64,000 nucleotides of DNA from Hanleya hanleyi (Eukaryota > Mollusca > Polyplacophora > Lepidopleurida > Hanleyidae). The notes under the pieces were generated by a model that was not told the DNA's origin, ran no database searches, and was given only the letters and a program-made list of their open reading frames with translations. The DNA lies in assembly GCA_036873755.1 (NCBI GenBank), contig JAVTVY010020451.1, positions 1 to 64,000 of the forward strand, read 5' to 3'. Position numbers and translations under genes: made by a program. Below are positions 18,901-32,200 of this stretch, piece by piece. Position 1 is the first letter of the stretch. The number at the start of each line of letters is the position of its first letter.

Positions 18901-21900
18901 CCTATGTTTTTGTATACTATGATTGTCTTTTTGAATTTAGTGCTAATACTGTTATATGGAAAATGGAATAGGTCTTTGGATTATGGACGCGGATATTCTC
19001 TAATGGACGACGGCTGGATTATGAATGACGGACTAGACGCTTGTAATCTATCCATGGGTTGTGAAACCTAGCATCAAATATCTTTTTGTTCACTGATATA
19101 TCGCACGCTTTTAATCGTGACTAGAGTGACGTAAATGGCCAAGCATTCACGGTTCAAAATGAACGAACTTTTCAGCAGTAAATATATGCAAGAACTACAG
19201 TTATTGGCAATCGCCAATGAAGGACTCCATTGTGAAAGTCTTTTCGTCTTGTTTTACGAAATACCCTTTCAATGTTCAGATCAGCATTTGGGTCACAATA
19301 AATTGAAGTTGAAAAGGCCACAACCAGATACGTTGGCCCCCGGCGATTGTAACATTTGGTTTTACACTCCGAGCTGCATGACCTCCGATTTTCTTGATGA
19401 TCTTGTGATCTTCTGGTCTCCAGATTTAACACCATTTCGTTGAAGGAACGTTTCAGAAGATAATCCAAAACGGTCTCCCAATTTTGGCCATAATGCACCA
19501 AAGGTGTTGAGTTTTCTGTGCTTTTAACAACACACCTCAGAATAGTATACGGGAATAGGGAATAGGAAACCGGTATAGCATACACTTAGTGGCAGGGAGT
19601 TATAGCTAGCTTAGCGTAGAACCTTATTGTCGGCAGTCGAATTCAACACCTAGGTTAGGGCCTAGCTAAGTTTAGGTTAGGATAAGGTATTTTTTTGTTA
19701 CTGTGTTAGTTATAAGCTGAAAACTCAACAATGACCCTGTATTGGCATTACCAAACTTTGTTCCAAATTTCGAGATTGCAACAGCATTAACAAAAAAATG
19801 ACCAGATCCGCCGGACAGCGAAGAAAATTGCTGTCATTTCACGAGAAGCCGTTGACATTGAGTCAAGACTCAATCCTAGATACAATGCTCGACCCTGTGG
19901 AAAATATGTAACACCACAAAACTTTAAAAAAAATCTGATAAAATATCGTACACGCACAGCAAAATCCGATCGTAGTTTACGAAAACTCCGGCTAGGGGCC
20001 ATTTGAACTTTGGAAAACTAAGGACTCCTGGATTTTCTGTGTTCGTTCACTCCCACAAATGATTTGTTAATACTATGTATTTTTGTAACAGTTTTCTAAA
20101 ATTTACCTGTTTTTCTTTACTATTTTGGTTCTGTCTCATGCAGAAGATGAATTGCCAACTTGTGCGGCTGTCACCAACGATAATATCTATCAACTCATCA
20201 TAGCAATACGCACCAATCCGCGATATATATCAGCTTACCCTTGGCATTCGCACTCAAACGGCTACAGAAGATGACATGCATGAGCCGATCGACTAAAGAC
20301 CAACAATAACGATGCTCATCAGCTAACCAGTGACAGTCTAACTTGGAAGAACTAGGCGCAGGATATGAATTGTGTGGGTTGAGCAACCATTCAGTAACCT
20401 TAACAAATGGCATTATTTATTAAGTGACCAATAACTTTCAAATTCGGAAGCTTACTGGTTTTAGTTGTCAATTCTAAAATGAAGAATTTGTCTTAAGTTT
20501 GGGAAATTTTGATTCGCTTCTAAAGTCAAGAGATTTCAAAGTAAATCTTAGCAGTTACTTGTTAATACTATGTATTTTGTAACAGTTTTCTAAAAATTAC
20601 CTGTGTTTCTTTTAATATTTTGGTTCTGTCTCATGCAGAAGATGAATTGCCAACTTGTAAGGCTGGCACCAAGGACGATATCTATCAACTCACCGTTGGT
20701 GTTCGCACTCGAATGGATACGGAATATAACACGCATGTGCCAATCGTCTAGTGACCAACAATAACGACACAGGATCTCAATGGCGTTCAAATGAAATGAC
20801 AATCCAAGTGTGAGGTGAGAGCGTATTCCTGCAAAATCTCCGGGGTTCATTGATTGGCAGTTAATCATCCTTGAAAGGAATGGTCAGTGTTATATATGTT
20901 TTAATTCTTTTGGAAATATTTGACTTTGTAAAATACACAAGTTAGTTACAACATTTCTGTCGCCCCCCCCCACTTCAATCCATCTCCAGGAGCTAGTTTT
21001 GATTTTCTGTGGACATATTTCTTATTTTAGCATGTTTTTAGACATACAATGTAACGGATTTCCTTTTTCTTCTGTTTCAGCAAAACGCTGACGACAAGAG
21101 GGATAAACTGACCTTTGCGATCACTGGTTGCACAGACTGTGAGAGGCCAGCATTTTTTCGCTGATATTGCTGACCATTTATGAACCCTGGGTCTCAATGG
21201 CGCTCAGATGCAATGACAATTCAAGTGCGAGATGAGAGTATATTCCTCCAAATGTCTTTGGAATCATTTTGACAGAAGCATACCCAGTGATAAGACGATA
21301 TTGTCATCATGTCTCGCCAGCATCACGGACAACTTGGCCGAGAAACGAGAATTCAGGCCAGACAATAGATTTGTCGGCTTAGTACACGTTACTATCGCAT
21401 ATTTACTTGGGTTTTGGTGATAGTTGCCACGCGAAATGGGTATGGAATTATTTTCTTGGACAAATAGGCTCGGAGTCCTGTGGAACAAAGTTCAAACGGC
21501 CTCTATCCATGGGTTGTGAAACCTAGCATCAAATATCTTTTTGTTCACTGATATATCGCACGCTTTTAATCGTGACTAGAGTGACATAAATGGCCAAGCA
21601 TTCACGGTTCAAAATGAACGAACTTTTCACCAGTAAATATCTGCAAGAACTACGGTTATTGGCAATCGCCAATGAAGGACTCCATTGTGAAAGTCTTTTC
21701 GTCTTGTTTTACGAAATACCCTTTCAATGTTCAGATCAGCATTTGGGTCACAATAAATTGAAGATGAAAAGGCCACAACCAGATACGTTGGCCCCCGGCG
21801 ATTGTAACATTTGGTTTTACACTCCGAGCTGCATGACCTCCGATTTTCTTGATGATCTTGTGATCTTCTGGTCTCCAGATTTAACACCATTTCGTTGAAG

Positions 21901-24900
21901 GAACGTTTCAGAAGATAATCCAAAACGGTCTCCCAATTTTGGCCATAATGCACCAAAGGTGTCGTTGAGTTTTCTGTGCTTTTAACAATACACCTCAGAA
22001 TAGTATACGGGAATAGAGAATAGGAAACAGGTATAGCATACACTTAGTGGCGGGAAGTTATAGCTAGCTTAGCGTAGAACCTTATCGTCGGCAGTCGAAT
22101 TCACAACCTAGGTTAGGGCCTAGCTAAGTTTAGGTTAGGATAAGGTATTTTTTTGTTACTGTGTTAGTTATAAGCTGAAAACTCAACAATGACCCTGCAT
22201 TGGCATTACCAAACTTTGTTCCAAATTTCGAGATTGCAACAGCATTAACAACAAAATGACCAGACCGGCCGGACAGCGAAGAAAATTGCTGTCATTTCAC
22301 GAGAAGCCGTTGACATTGAGTCAAGACTCAATCGGATAATCCTAGATACAATGCTCGACCCTGTGGAAAATATGTAACACCACAAAACTTTAGAAAAATT
22401 CTGATAAAATATCGTACACGCACAGCAAAATCCGATCGTAGTTTACAAAAACTCCGGCTAGGGGCAATTTGAACTTTGAAAAACTAAGGACTCCTGGATT
22501 TTCTGTGTTCGGTCACCCCCACGAATGATTTGTTAATACTATGTATTTTTGTAACAGTTTTCTAAAATTTACCTGTTCTTCTTCTACTATTTTGGTTCTG
22601 TCTCATGCAGAAGATGAATTGCCAACTTGTGCGGCTGTCACCAACGACAATATCTATCAACTCATCATAGCAATACGCACCAATCCGCGATATATATCAG
22701 CTTACCCTTGGCATTCGCAGACGGACGGATACAGGGGATGAGATGCGTGAGCCAATGGACTAGTGACCAGCAACGGCGATATCTGTCAACTCACCTTTGG
22801 CATTCGCACTCAAACGGCTACAGAAGATGACATGCATGAGCCGATCGACTAAATTACAAGCGTCTAGTCCATCATTCATGATCCAGCCGTCGTCCATTAG
22901 AGAGTATCCGCGTCCATAATCCAAAGACCTATTCCATTTTTCATATAACAGTATTAGCCAACAATAACTCATGGATTTTCTGTGTTCGTTCACCCCCACG
23001 AATGATTTGTTAATACTATGTATTTTTGTAACAGTTTTCTAAAAATTACCTGTGTTTCTTTTAATATTTTGGTTCTGTCTCATGCAGAAGATGAATTGCC
23101 AACTTGTAAGGCTGGCACCAAGGACGATATCTATCAACTCACCGTTGGTGTTCGCACTCGAATGGATACAGAATATGACACGCATGTGCCAATCGTCTAG
23201 TGACCAACAATAACGACACAGGATCTCAATGGCGTTCAAATGAAATGACAATCCAAGTGTGAGATGAGAGCGTATTCCTGCAAAACCTCCGGGGTTCATT
23301 GATTGGCAGTTAATCATCCTTGAAAGGAATGGTCAGTGTTATATATGCTTTAATTCTTTTAGAAATATTTGACTTTGTAAAATACACACGTTAGTTACAA
23401 CATTTCTGTGGATCCCCCCCCCCCACCCCAAACACACTTCAATCCATCTCCAGGAGCTAGTTTTGATTTTCTGTGGACATATTTCTTATTTTAGCATGTT
23501 ATTAGACATACAATGTTATTAGACATACAATGTAACGGATTTCCTTTTTCTTCTGTTTCAGCAAAACGCTGACGACAAGAGGGATAAACTGACCTTTGCG
23601 ATCACTGGTTGCACAGACTGTGAGAGGCCAGCATTTTTTCGCTGATATTGCTGACCATTTATGAACCCTGGGTCTCAATGGCGTTCAGATGCAATGACAA
23701 TTCAAGTGCGAGATGAGAGTATATTCCTGCAAAAGTCTTTGGAATCATTTTGACAGAAGCATACCCAGTGATAAGACGATATTGTCATCATGTCTCGCCA
23801 GCATCACGGACAACTTGGCCGAGAAACGAGAATTCAGGCCAGACAATAGATTTGTCGGCTTAGTACACGTTACTATTGCATATTTACTTGGGTTTTGGTG
23901 ATAGTAATGCCACACGAAATGGGTCTGGAATTATTTTCTTGGACAAATAGTCTCTGAGTCCTGTGGAACAAAGTTCAAACGGCCTCTATCCATGGGTTGT
24001 GAAACCTAGCATCAAATATCTTTTTTGTTCACTGATATATCGCACGCTCTTAATCGTGACTAGAGTGACATAAATGGCCAAGCATTCACGGTTCAAAATG
24101 AACGAACTTTTCAGCAGTAAATATATGCAGGAACTACAGTTATTGGCAATCGCCAATGAAGGACTCCATTGTGAAAGTCGTTTCGTCTTGTTTTACGAAA
24201 TACCCTTTCAATGTTCAGATCAGCATTTGGGTCACAATAAATTGAAGTTGAAAAGGCCACAACCAGATACGTTGGCCCCCAGCGATTGTAACATTTGGTT
24301 TTACACTCCGAGCTGCATGACCTCCGATTTTCTTGATGATCTTGTGATCTTCTGGTCTCCAGACTTAACACCATTTCGTTGAAGGAACGTTTCAGAAGAT
24401 AATCCAAAACGGTCTCCCAATTTTGGCCATAATGCACCAAAGGTGTCGTTGAGTTTTCTGTGCTTTTAACAATGCACCTCAGAATAGTATACGGGAATAG
24501 GAAACAGGTATAGCATACACTTAGTAGCGGGGAGTTATAGCTAGCTTAGCGTAGAACCTTATCGTCGGCAGTCGAATTCACAACCTAGGTTAGGGCCTAG
24601 CTAAGTTTTGGTTAGGATAAGGTATTTTTTTGTTACTGTGTTAGCTGAAAACTCAACGATGACCCTGCATTGGCATTACCAAACTTTGTTCCAAAGAGCC
24701 ATGGCCCCTTTCCCTAGCCATCGGCCCACAGCTAGGCCCTTTGGAAAAATGCTATGGAAGTGTTAATTTTGAAGCAATACCCCATAGTACACATCACTAA
24801 GTTTCAATATTTAAAGAAAACGAGGTAAGCTTGTTTCGGGCAAGGATCGGATTGCAAGTTAAAAACGTGTCGAAAGCTCATTTTCAATAAATTTGACGTA

Positions 24901-25040
24901 TTTCAAGCACTTTGGAAAGAAATTTGCATAGTAGGCAGGCAAGAACCAGAATAAAAGCCAATTCATTAAATTCCTATATCAATTCCATACAGTTTAACCA
25001 TAAATATATTTTGGTTCTGACTTGCCTTGATCACTAAAAA

Positions 25041-25139
25041 ATGAAATTAAGAAATATTTTATTGGTCGTCGTGTTGGCACAAATGTGTTTTCTATTCAGT
25101 GATACGAAGCTATGGATATATTATAGCTCAACAGGTTAG
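25041..25139 (+). CDS. Signal-peptide-like ORF, leader of unit 3
   Basis: Identical to the frame at 6861. It is followed about 360 bases later by a long open frame (25436-25669) that is broken in units 1 and 2. Confidence 0.3.
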   Translation: MKLRNILLVVVLAQMCFLFSDTKLWIYYSSTG

Positions 25140-25200
25140 ACACTGGACTTGAGTCCGTGATAGGCCGTTTTTCACGGGTGTGAGTTCGAGCCCCATTTTT
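25124..25200 (+). ncRNA. tRNA-like pol III element, unit 3
   Basis: Same boxes and T5 stop as the copy at 6944-7020. Confidence 0.42.
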
Positions 25201-25435
25201 ACCATTTATAATGTGATCATTTTTTCCTCCGTTTTATATCACTTTTGGCGTTTCTCCATCCGGAATATTATCAAAAGAAATAGCTTTTAATAGCATGAAT
25301 CTTGAAACTAATTATGCAAGATAATTACTTTCATTAGCACGTGGTCGTTCTAAATGTATTTCACGACGGCTAGTATCGGTGACAGCTTAATATAAATCAC
25401 GTGCAGACAGATTACTGTACATTTCCTTATATTTT

Positions 25436-25669
25436 GTGTATGAACCATCAACAGAAGTTCTGATGGTATATTTTTGCATGCACACTAAAATATCGCCTGT
25501 AGGTACCGTGTGTGAGAACTGGACAAGGTCAGGCCAAGCCAAGAAAATTACTGTTGAGCATCACACCTTTACCACAGAAATGAGAACGAAGGAGGACAAA
25601 TACCTATGCAATGATGTAACAAATGATACAGACTTACTCAACGTTGGGCTGTCCACGAGTGAAGTTTAG
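25436..25669 (+). CDS. 77-residue ORF of units 3 and 4, possible second exon of a secreted protein
   Basis: The frame contains GTVCENWTRSGQAKKITVEH and a later KYLCND segment: two Cys and two potential N-glycosylation sites (NWT, NDT). An acceptor-like CGCCTGTAG precedes GTACCGTG at 25502. In phase 1 this continues the frame that exon-like ORF 25041-25139 would leave at its CAG|GT. Units 1 and 2 carry a TAG in place of the Trp codon (near 7340 and 16262) and a 7-base indel, so the frame is dead there. No domain is recognised. An identical copy is at 35456-35689. Confidence 0.28.
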   Translation: MYEPSTEVLMVYFCMHTKISPVGTVCENWTRSGQAKKITVEHHTFTTEMRTKEDKYLCNDVTNDTDLLNVGLSTSEV

Positions 25670-28600
25670 TCAAGTCAGTTACTGTTGCCAGAAAAAGTTT
25701 CCGCACATTCTTGTTTCGGTTTATGCAGATCAGGGACATAAATGAGTACAAACTGCTGTAGATATAACGTCTTCGTTACGAATTCGCAACACCTATATTT
25801 GATCTGCTTATTTTCATTCTAGAACACGGTTGTATACCAGAACATTTTGTGTTAATAGCAACTATAAAAAAGATTCATTTCAACAAATAATTTACTTTGG
25901 TTGGCCTTAAAAAATCCTCGTCTGAGTGCGCCCCAGTGCGTAGTATGTCACCTTTGTTTACCGACCACCAGGTGGGTTGGATGCGTGTTAGTGCGCCGTA
26001 TGTATGGGCCGCTACCTGGGCAAAGGGACCATGGCTCTTTCGAGATTGCAACAGCATTAACAACAAAATGACCAGACCGGCCGGAGAGCGAAGAAAATTG
26101 CTGTCATTCACGAGAAGCCGCTGACATTGAGTCAAGACTCAATCCTAGATACAATGCTCGACCCTGTGGAAAATATGTAACACCACAAAACTTTAAAAAA
26201 ATTCTGATAAAATATCGTACACGCACATCAAAATCCGATCGTAGTTTACAAAAACTCCGGCTAGGGGCCATTTGAACTTTGAAAAACTAAGGACTCCTGG
26301 ATTTTCTGTGTTCGTTCACCCCCACGAATGATTTGTTAATACTATGTATTTTTGTAAGAGTTTTCTAAAATTTACCTGTTTTTCTTTTACTATTTTGGTT
26401 CTGTCTCATGCAGAAGATGAATTGCCAACTTGTGCGGCTATCACCAGCGACATTAGCTATCAACTCATCATATCAATACGCACCAATCCGCGATATATAT
26501 CAGCTTATTCTTGGCATTCGCACTCGGACGGATACAGGGGATGAGATGCGTGAACCAATGGACTAGTAACCAGCAACAGCGATATCTGGCAACTCACCTT
26601 TGGCATTCGCACTCAAACGGCTACAGAAGATGACATGCATGAGCCGATCGACTAAAGACCAACAATAACGATGCTAATCAGCTAACCAGTGACAGTCTAA
26701 CTTGGAAGAACTAGGCGCAGGATATGAATTGTGTGGGTTGAGCAACCATTCAGTAACCTTAACAAATGGCATTATTTATTAACTGACCAATAACTTTCAA
26801 ATTCGGAAGCTTACTGGTTTTAGTTTTCAATTCTAAAATGAAGAATTTGTCTTAAGTTTGGGAAATTTTGATTCGCTTCTAAAGTCAAGAGATTTCAAAG
26901 TAAATCTTCGCAGTTACTTGTTAATACTATGTATTTTTGTAACAGTTTTCTAAAAATTATCTGTGTTTCTTTTAATATTTTGGTTCTGTCTCATGCAGAA
27001 GATGAATTGCCAACTTGTAAGGCTGGCACCAAGGACGATATCTATCAACTCACCGTTGGTGTTCGCACTCGAATGGATACAGAATATGACACGCATGTGC
27101 CAATCGTCTAGTGACCAACAATAACGACACAGGATCTCAATGGCGTTCAAATGAAATGACAATCCAAGTGTGAGATGAGAGCGTATTCCTGCAAAACCTC
27201 CGGGGTTCATTGATTGGCAGTTAATCATCCTTGAAACGAATGGTCAGTGTTATATATGCTTTAATTCTTTTAGAAATATTATATGCTTTAATTCTTTTAG
27301 AAATATTTGACTTTGTAAAATACACAAGTTAGTTATAACATTGTCTGTGGACATATTTCTTATTTTAGCATGTTATTAGACATGCAATGTAACTGATTTC
27401 CTTTTTCTTCTGTTTCAGCAAAACGCTGACGACAAGAGGGATAAACTAACCTTTGCGATCACTGGTTGCACAGACTCTGAGAGGCCAGCATTTTTTCGCT
27501 GATATTGCTGACCATTTATGAACCCTGGGTCTCAATGGCGTTCAGATGCAATGACAATTCAAGTGCGAGATGAGAGTATATTCCTGCAAAAGTCTTTGGA
27601 ATCATTTGGACAGAAGCATACCCAGTGATAAGACGATATTGTCATGTCTCGCCAGCATCACGGACAACTTGGCCGAGAAACGAGAATTCAGGCCAGACAA
27701 TAGATTTGTCGGCTTAGTACACGTTACTATTGCATATTTACTTGGATTTTGGTGATAGTAATGCCACACGAAATGGGTCTGGAATTATTTTCTTGGACAA
27801 ATAGGCTCGGAGTCCTCCACTCAAAGTTTCTCAAATTTGGCGATACATATCGCATGCTGATAGCAAAATACGAACGTAGCGTGCAAGATCTATGGCGCTA
27901 CGTTTCGTAACTTGTGTCTAATTCCGCTTAACCCGGGGCTAGGGCCGTATGAACCCATGTACTTCAAGATCCTCATGGTACTCATATGAACAGTCACAAT
28001 CAAAGCGTGACTGAGATACATCTTTTTTTAGATGACGACTCTATAACGAATATTATGGATTAAGAATACTGATCAGCGATACGGATTTGATATTTTTGGA
28101 ACATCATGATGTCTTGCCGGCATCATTGAAAACTGTTGACCGCTTCTCTCTTGCAGGAAACAAGCCTATGTTTATGTATACTATGATTGTCTTTTTGAAT
28201 TTGGTGCTAATACTGTTATATGGAAAATGGAATAGGTCTTTGGATTATGGACGCGGATATTCTCTAATGGACGACGGCTGGATTATGAATGACGGACTAG
28301 ACGCTTGTAATCTATCCATGGGTTGTGAAACCTAGCATCAAATATCTTTTTGTTCACTGATATATCGCACGCTTTTAATCGTGACTAGAGTGACGTAAAT
28401 GGCCAAGCATTCACGGTTCAAAATGAACGAACTTTTCAGCAGTAAATATATGCAAGAACTACAGTTATTGGCAATCGCCAATGAAGGACTCCATTGTGAA
28501 AGTCTTTTCGTCTTGTTTTACGAAATACCCTTTCAATGTTCAGATCAGCATTTGGGTCACAATAAATTGAAGTTGAAAAGGCCACAACCAGATACGTTGG

Positions 28601-29058
28601 CCCCCGGCGATTGTAACATTTGGTTTCACACTCCGAGCTGCATGACCTCCGATTTTCTTGATCTTGTGATCTTCTGGTCTCCAGATTTAACACCATTTCG
28701 TTGAAGGAACGTTTCAGAAGATAATCCAAAACGGTCACCCAATTTTGGCCATAATGCACCAAAGGTGTTGAGTTTTCTGTGCTTTTAACAACACACCTCA
28801 GAATAGTATACGGGAATAGGGAATAGGAAACCGGTATAGCATACACTTAGTGGCAGGGAGTTATAGCTAGCTTAGCGTAGAACCTTATTGTCGGCAGTCG
28901 AATTCAACACCTAGGTTAGGGCCTAGCTAAGTTTAGGTTAGGATAAGGTATTTTTTTGTTACTGTGTTAGTTATAAGCTGAAAACTCAACAATGACCCTG
29001 TATTGGCATTACCAAACTTTGTTCCAAATTTCGAGATTGCAACAGCATTAACAACAAA

Positions 29059-29265
29059 ATGACCAGATCCGCCGGACAGCGAAGAAAATTGCTGTCATTT
29101 CACGAGAAGCCGTTGACATTGAGTCGACTCAATCCTAGATACAATGCTCGACCCTGTGGAAAATATGTAACACCACAAAACTTTAAAAAAAATCTGATAA
29201 AATATCGTACACGCACAGCAAAATCCGATCGTAGTTTACGAAAACTCCGGCTAGGGGCCATTTGA
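29059..29265 (+). CDS. 68-residue basic ORF of subunits 3b and 4b
   Basis: The frame begins MTRSAGQRRKLLSFHEKPLT and has a basic second half (FKKNLIKYRTRTAKSDRSLR). It is open only because four bases are missing in GAGTCGACTC (GAGTCAAGACTC elsewhere). The copy at 39051-39257 shares this. In other subunits the frame ends early. It may be a chance product of the deletion. Confidence 0.15.
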   Translation: MTRSAGQRRKLLSFHEKPLTLSRLNPRYNARPCGKYVTPQNFKKNLIKYRTRTAKSDRSLRKLRLGAI

Positions 29266-32200
29266 ACTTTGAAAAACTAAGGACTCCTGGATTTTCTGTG
29301 TTCGTTCACTCCCACAAATGATTTGTTAATACTATGTATTTTTGTAACAGTTTTCTAAAATTTACCTGTTTTTCTTTACTATTTTGGTTCTGTCTCATGC
29401 AGAAGATGAATTGCCAACTTGTGCGGCTGTCACCAACGATAATATCTATCAACTCATCATAGCAATACGCACCAATCCGCGATATATATCAGCTTACCCT
29501 TGGCATTCGCACTCAAACGGCTACAGAAGATGACATGCATGAGCCGATCGACTAAAGACCAACAATAACGATGCTCATCAGCTAACCAGTGACAGTCTAA
29601 CTTGGAAGAACTAGGCGCAGGATATGAATTGTGTGGGTTGAGCAACCATTCAGTAACCTTAACAAATGGCATTATTTATTAAGTGACCAATAACTTTCAA
29701 ATTCGGAAGCTTACTGGTTTTAGTTGTCAATTCTAAAATGAAGAATTTGTCTTAAGTTTGGGAAATTTTGATTCGCTTCTAAAGTCAAGAGATTTCAAAG
29801 TAAATCTTAGCAGTTACTTGTTAATACTATGTATTTTGTAACAGTTTTCTAAAAATTACCTGTGTTTCTTTTAATATTTTGGTTCTGTCTCATGCAGAAG
29901 ATGAATTGCCAAATTGTAAGGCTGGCACCAAGGACGATATCTATCAACTCACCGTTGGTGTTCGCACTCGAATGGATACGGAATATAACACGCATGTGCC
30001 AATCGTCTAGTGACCAACAATAACGACACAGGATCTCAATGGCGTTCAAATGAAATGACAATCCAAGTGTGAGGTGAGAGCGTATTCCTGCAAAATCTCC
30101 GGGGTTCATTGATTGGCAGTTAATCATCCTTGAAAGGAATGGTCAGTGTTATATATGTTTTAATTCTTTTGGAAATATTTGACTTTGTAAAATACACAAG
30201 TTAGTTACAACATTTCTGTCGCCCCCCCCCACTTCAATCCATCTCCAGGAGCTAGTTTTGATTTTCTGTGGACATATTTCTTATTTTAGCATGTTTTTAG
30301 ACATACAATGTAACGGATTTTCTTTTTCTTCTGTTTCAGCAAAACGCTGACGACAAGAGGGATAAACTGACCTTTGCGATCACTGGTTGCACAGACTGTG
30401 AGAGGCCAGCATTTTTTCGCTGATATTGCTGACCATTTATGAACCCTGGGTCTCAATGGCGCTCAGATGCAATGACAATTCAAGTGCGAGATGAGAGTAT
30501 ATTCCTCCAAATGTCTTTGGAATCATTTTGACAGAAGCATACCCAGTGATAAGACGATATTGTCATCATGTCTCGCCAGCATCACGGACAACTTGGCCGA
30601 GAAACGAGAATTCAGGCCAGACAATAGATTTGTCGGCTTAGTACACGTTACTATCGCATATTTACTTGGGTTTTGGTGATAGTTGCCACGCGAAATGGGT
30701 ATGGAATTATTTTCTTGGACAAATAGGCTCGGAGTCCTGTGGAACAAAGTTCAAACGGCCTCTATCCATGGGTTGTGAAACCTAGCATCAAATATCTTTT
30801 TGTTCACTGATATATCGCACGCTTTTAATCGTGACTAGAGTGACATAAATGGCCAAGCATTCACGGTTCAAAATGAACGAACTTTTCACCAGTAAATATC
30901 TGCAAGAACTACGGTTATTGGCAATCGCCAATGAAGGACTCCATTGTGAAAGTCTTTTCGTCTTGTTTTACGAAATACCCTTTCAATGTTCAGATCAGCA
31001 TTTGGGTCACAATAAATTGAAGATGAAAAGGCCACAACCAGATACGTTGGCCCCCGGCGATTGTAACATTTGGTTTTACACTCCGAGCTGCATGACCTCC
31101 GATTTTCTTGATGATCTTGTGATCTTCTGGTCTCCAGATTTAACACCATTTCGTTGAAGGAACGTTTCAGAAGATAATCCAAAACGGTCTCCCAATTTTG
31201 GCCATAATGCACCAAAGGTGTCGTTGAGTTTTCTGTGCTTTTAACAATACACCTCAGAATAGTATACGGGAATAGAGAATAGGAAACAGGTATAGCATAC
31301 ACTTAGTGGCGGGAAGTTATAGCTAGCTTAGCGTAGAACCTTATCGTCGGCAGTCGAATTCACAACCTAGGTTAGGGCCTAGCTAAGTTTAGGTTAGGAT
31401 AAGGTATTTTTTTGTTACTGTGTTAGTTATAAGCTGAAAACTCAACAATGACCCTGCATTGGCATTACCAAACTTTGTTCCAAATTTCGAGATTGCAACA
31501 GCATTAACAACAAAATGACCAGACCGGCTAGACGCTTGTAATCTATCCATGGGTTGTGAAACCTAGCATCAAATATCTTTTTGTTCACTGATATATCGCA
31601 CGCTTTTAATCGTGACTAGAGTGACATAAATGGCCAAGCATTCACGGTTCAAAATGAACGAACTTTTCAGCAGTAAATATATGCAAGAACTACAGTTATT
31701 GGCAATCGCCAATGAAGGACTCCATTGTGAAAGTCTTTTCGTCTTGTTTTACGAAATACCCTTTCAATGTTCAGATCAGCATTTGGGGTCACAATAAATT
31801 GAAGTTGAAAAGGCCACAACCAGATACGTTGGCCCCCGGCGATTGTAACATTTGGTTTTACACTCCGAGCTGCATGACCTCCGATTTTCTTGATGATCTT
31901 GTGATCTTCTGGTCTCCAGATTTAACACCATTTCGTTGAAGGAACGTTTCAGAAGATAATCCAAAACGGTCTCCCAATTTTGGCCATAATGCACCAAAGG
32001 TGTTGAGTTTTCTGTGCTTTTAACAACACACCTCAGAATAGTATACGGGAATAGGGAATAGGAAACCGGTATAGCATACACTTAGTGGCAGGGAGTTATA
32101 GCTAGCTTAGCGTAGAACCTTATTGTCGGCAGTCGAATTCAACACCTAGGTTAGGGCCTAGCTAAGTTTAGGTTAGGATAAGGTATTTTTTTGTTACTGT

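Larger units (their letters stand above)
15561..24818. repeat. Higher-order tandem unit 2 (9.3 kb)
   Basis: A leader at 15561-16772 is followed by subunits 2a (16773-19767), 2b (19768-22225) and 2c (22226-24818). Leader and 2a are almost base-for-base copies of unit 1 (offset 8922). 2b lacks the 0.5 kb mobile repeat, and 2c has a partial inverted copy of it at 22852-22958. Content otherwise repeats unit 1. Confidence 0.92.
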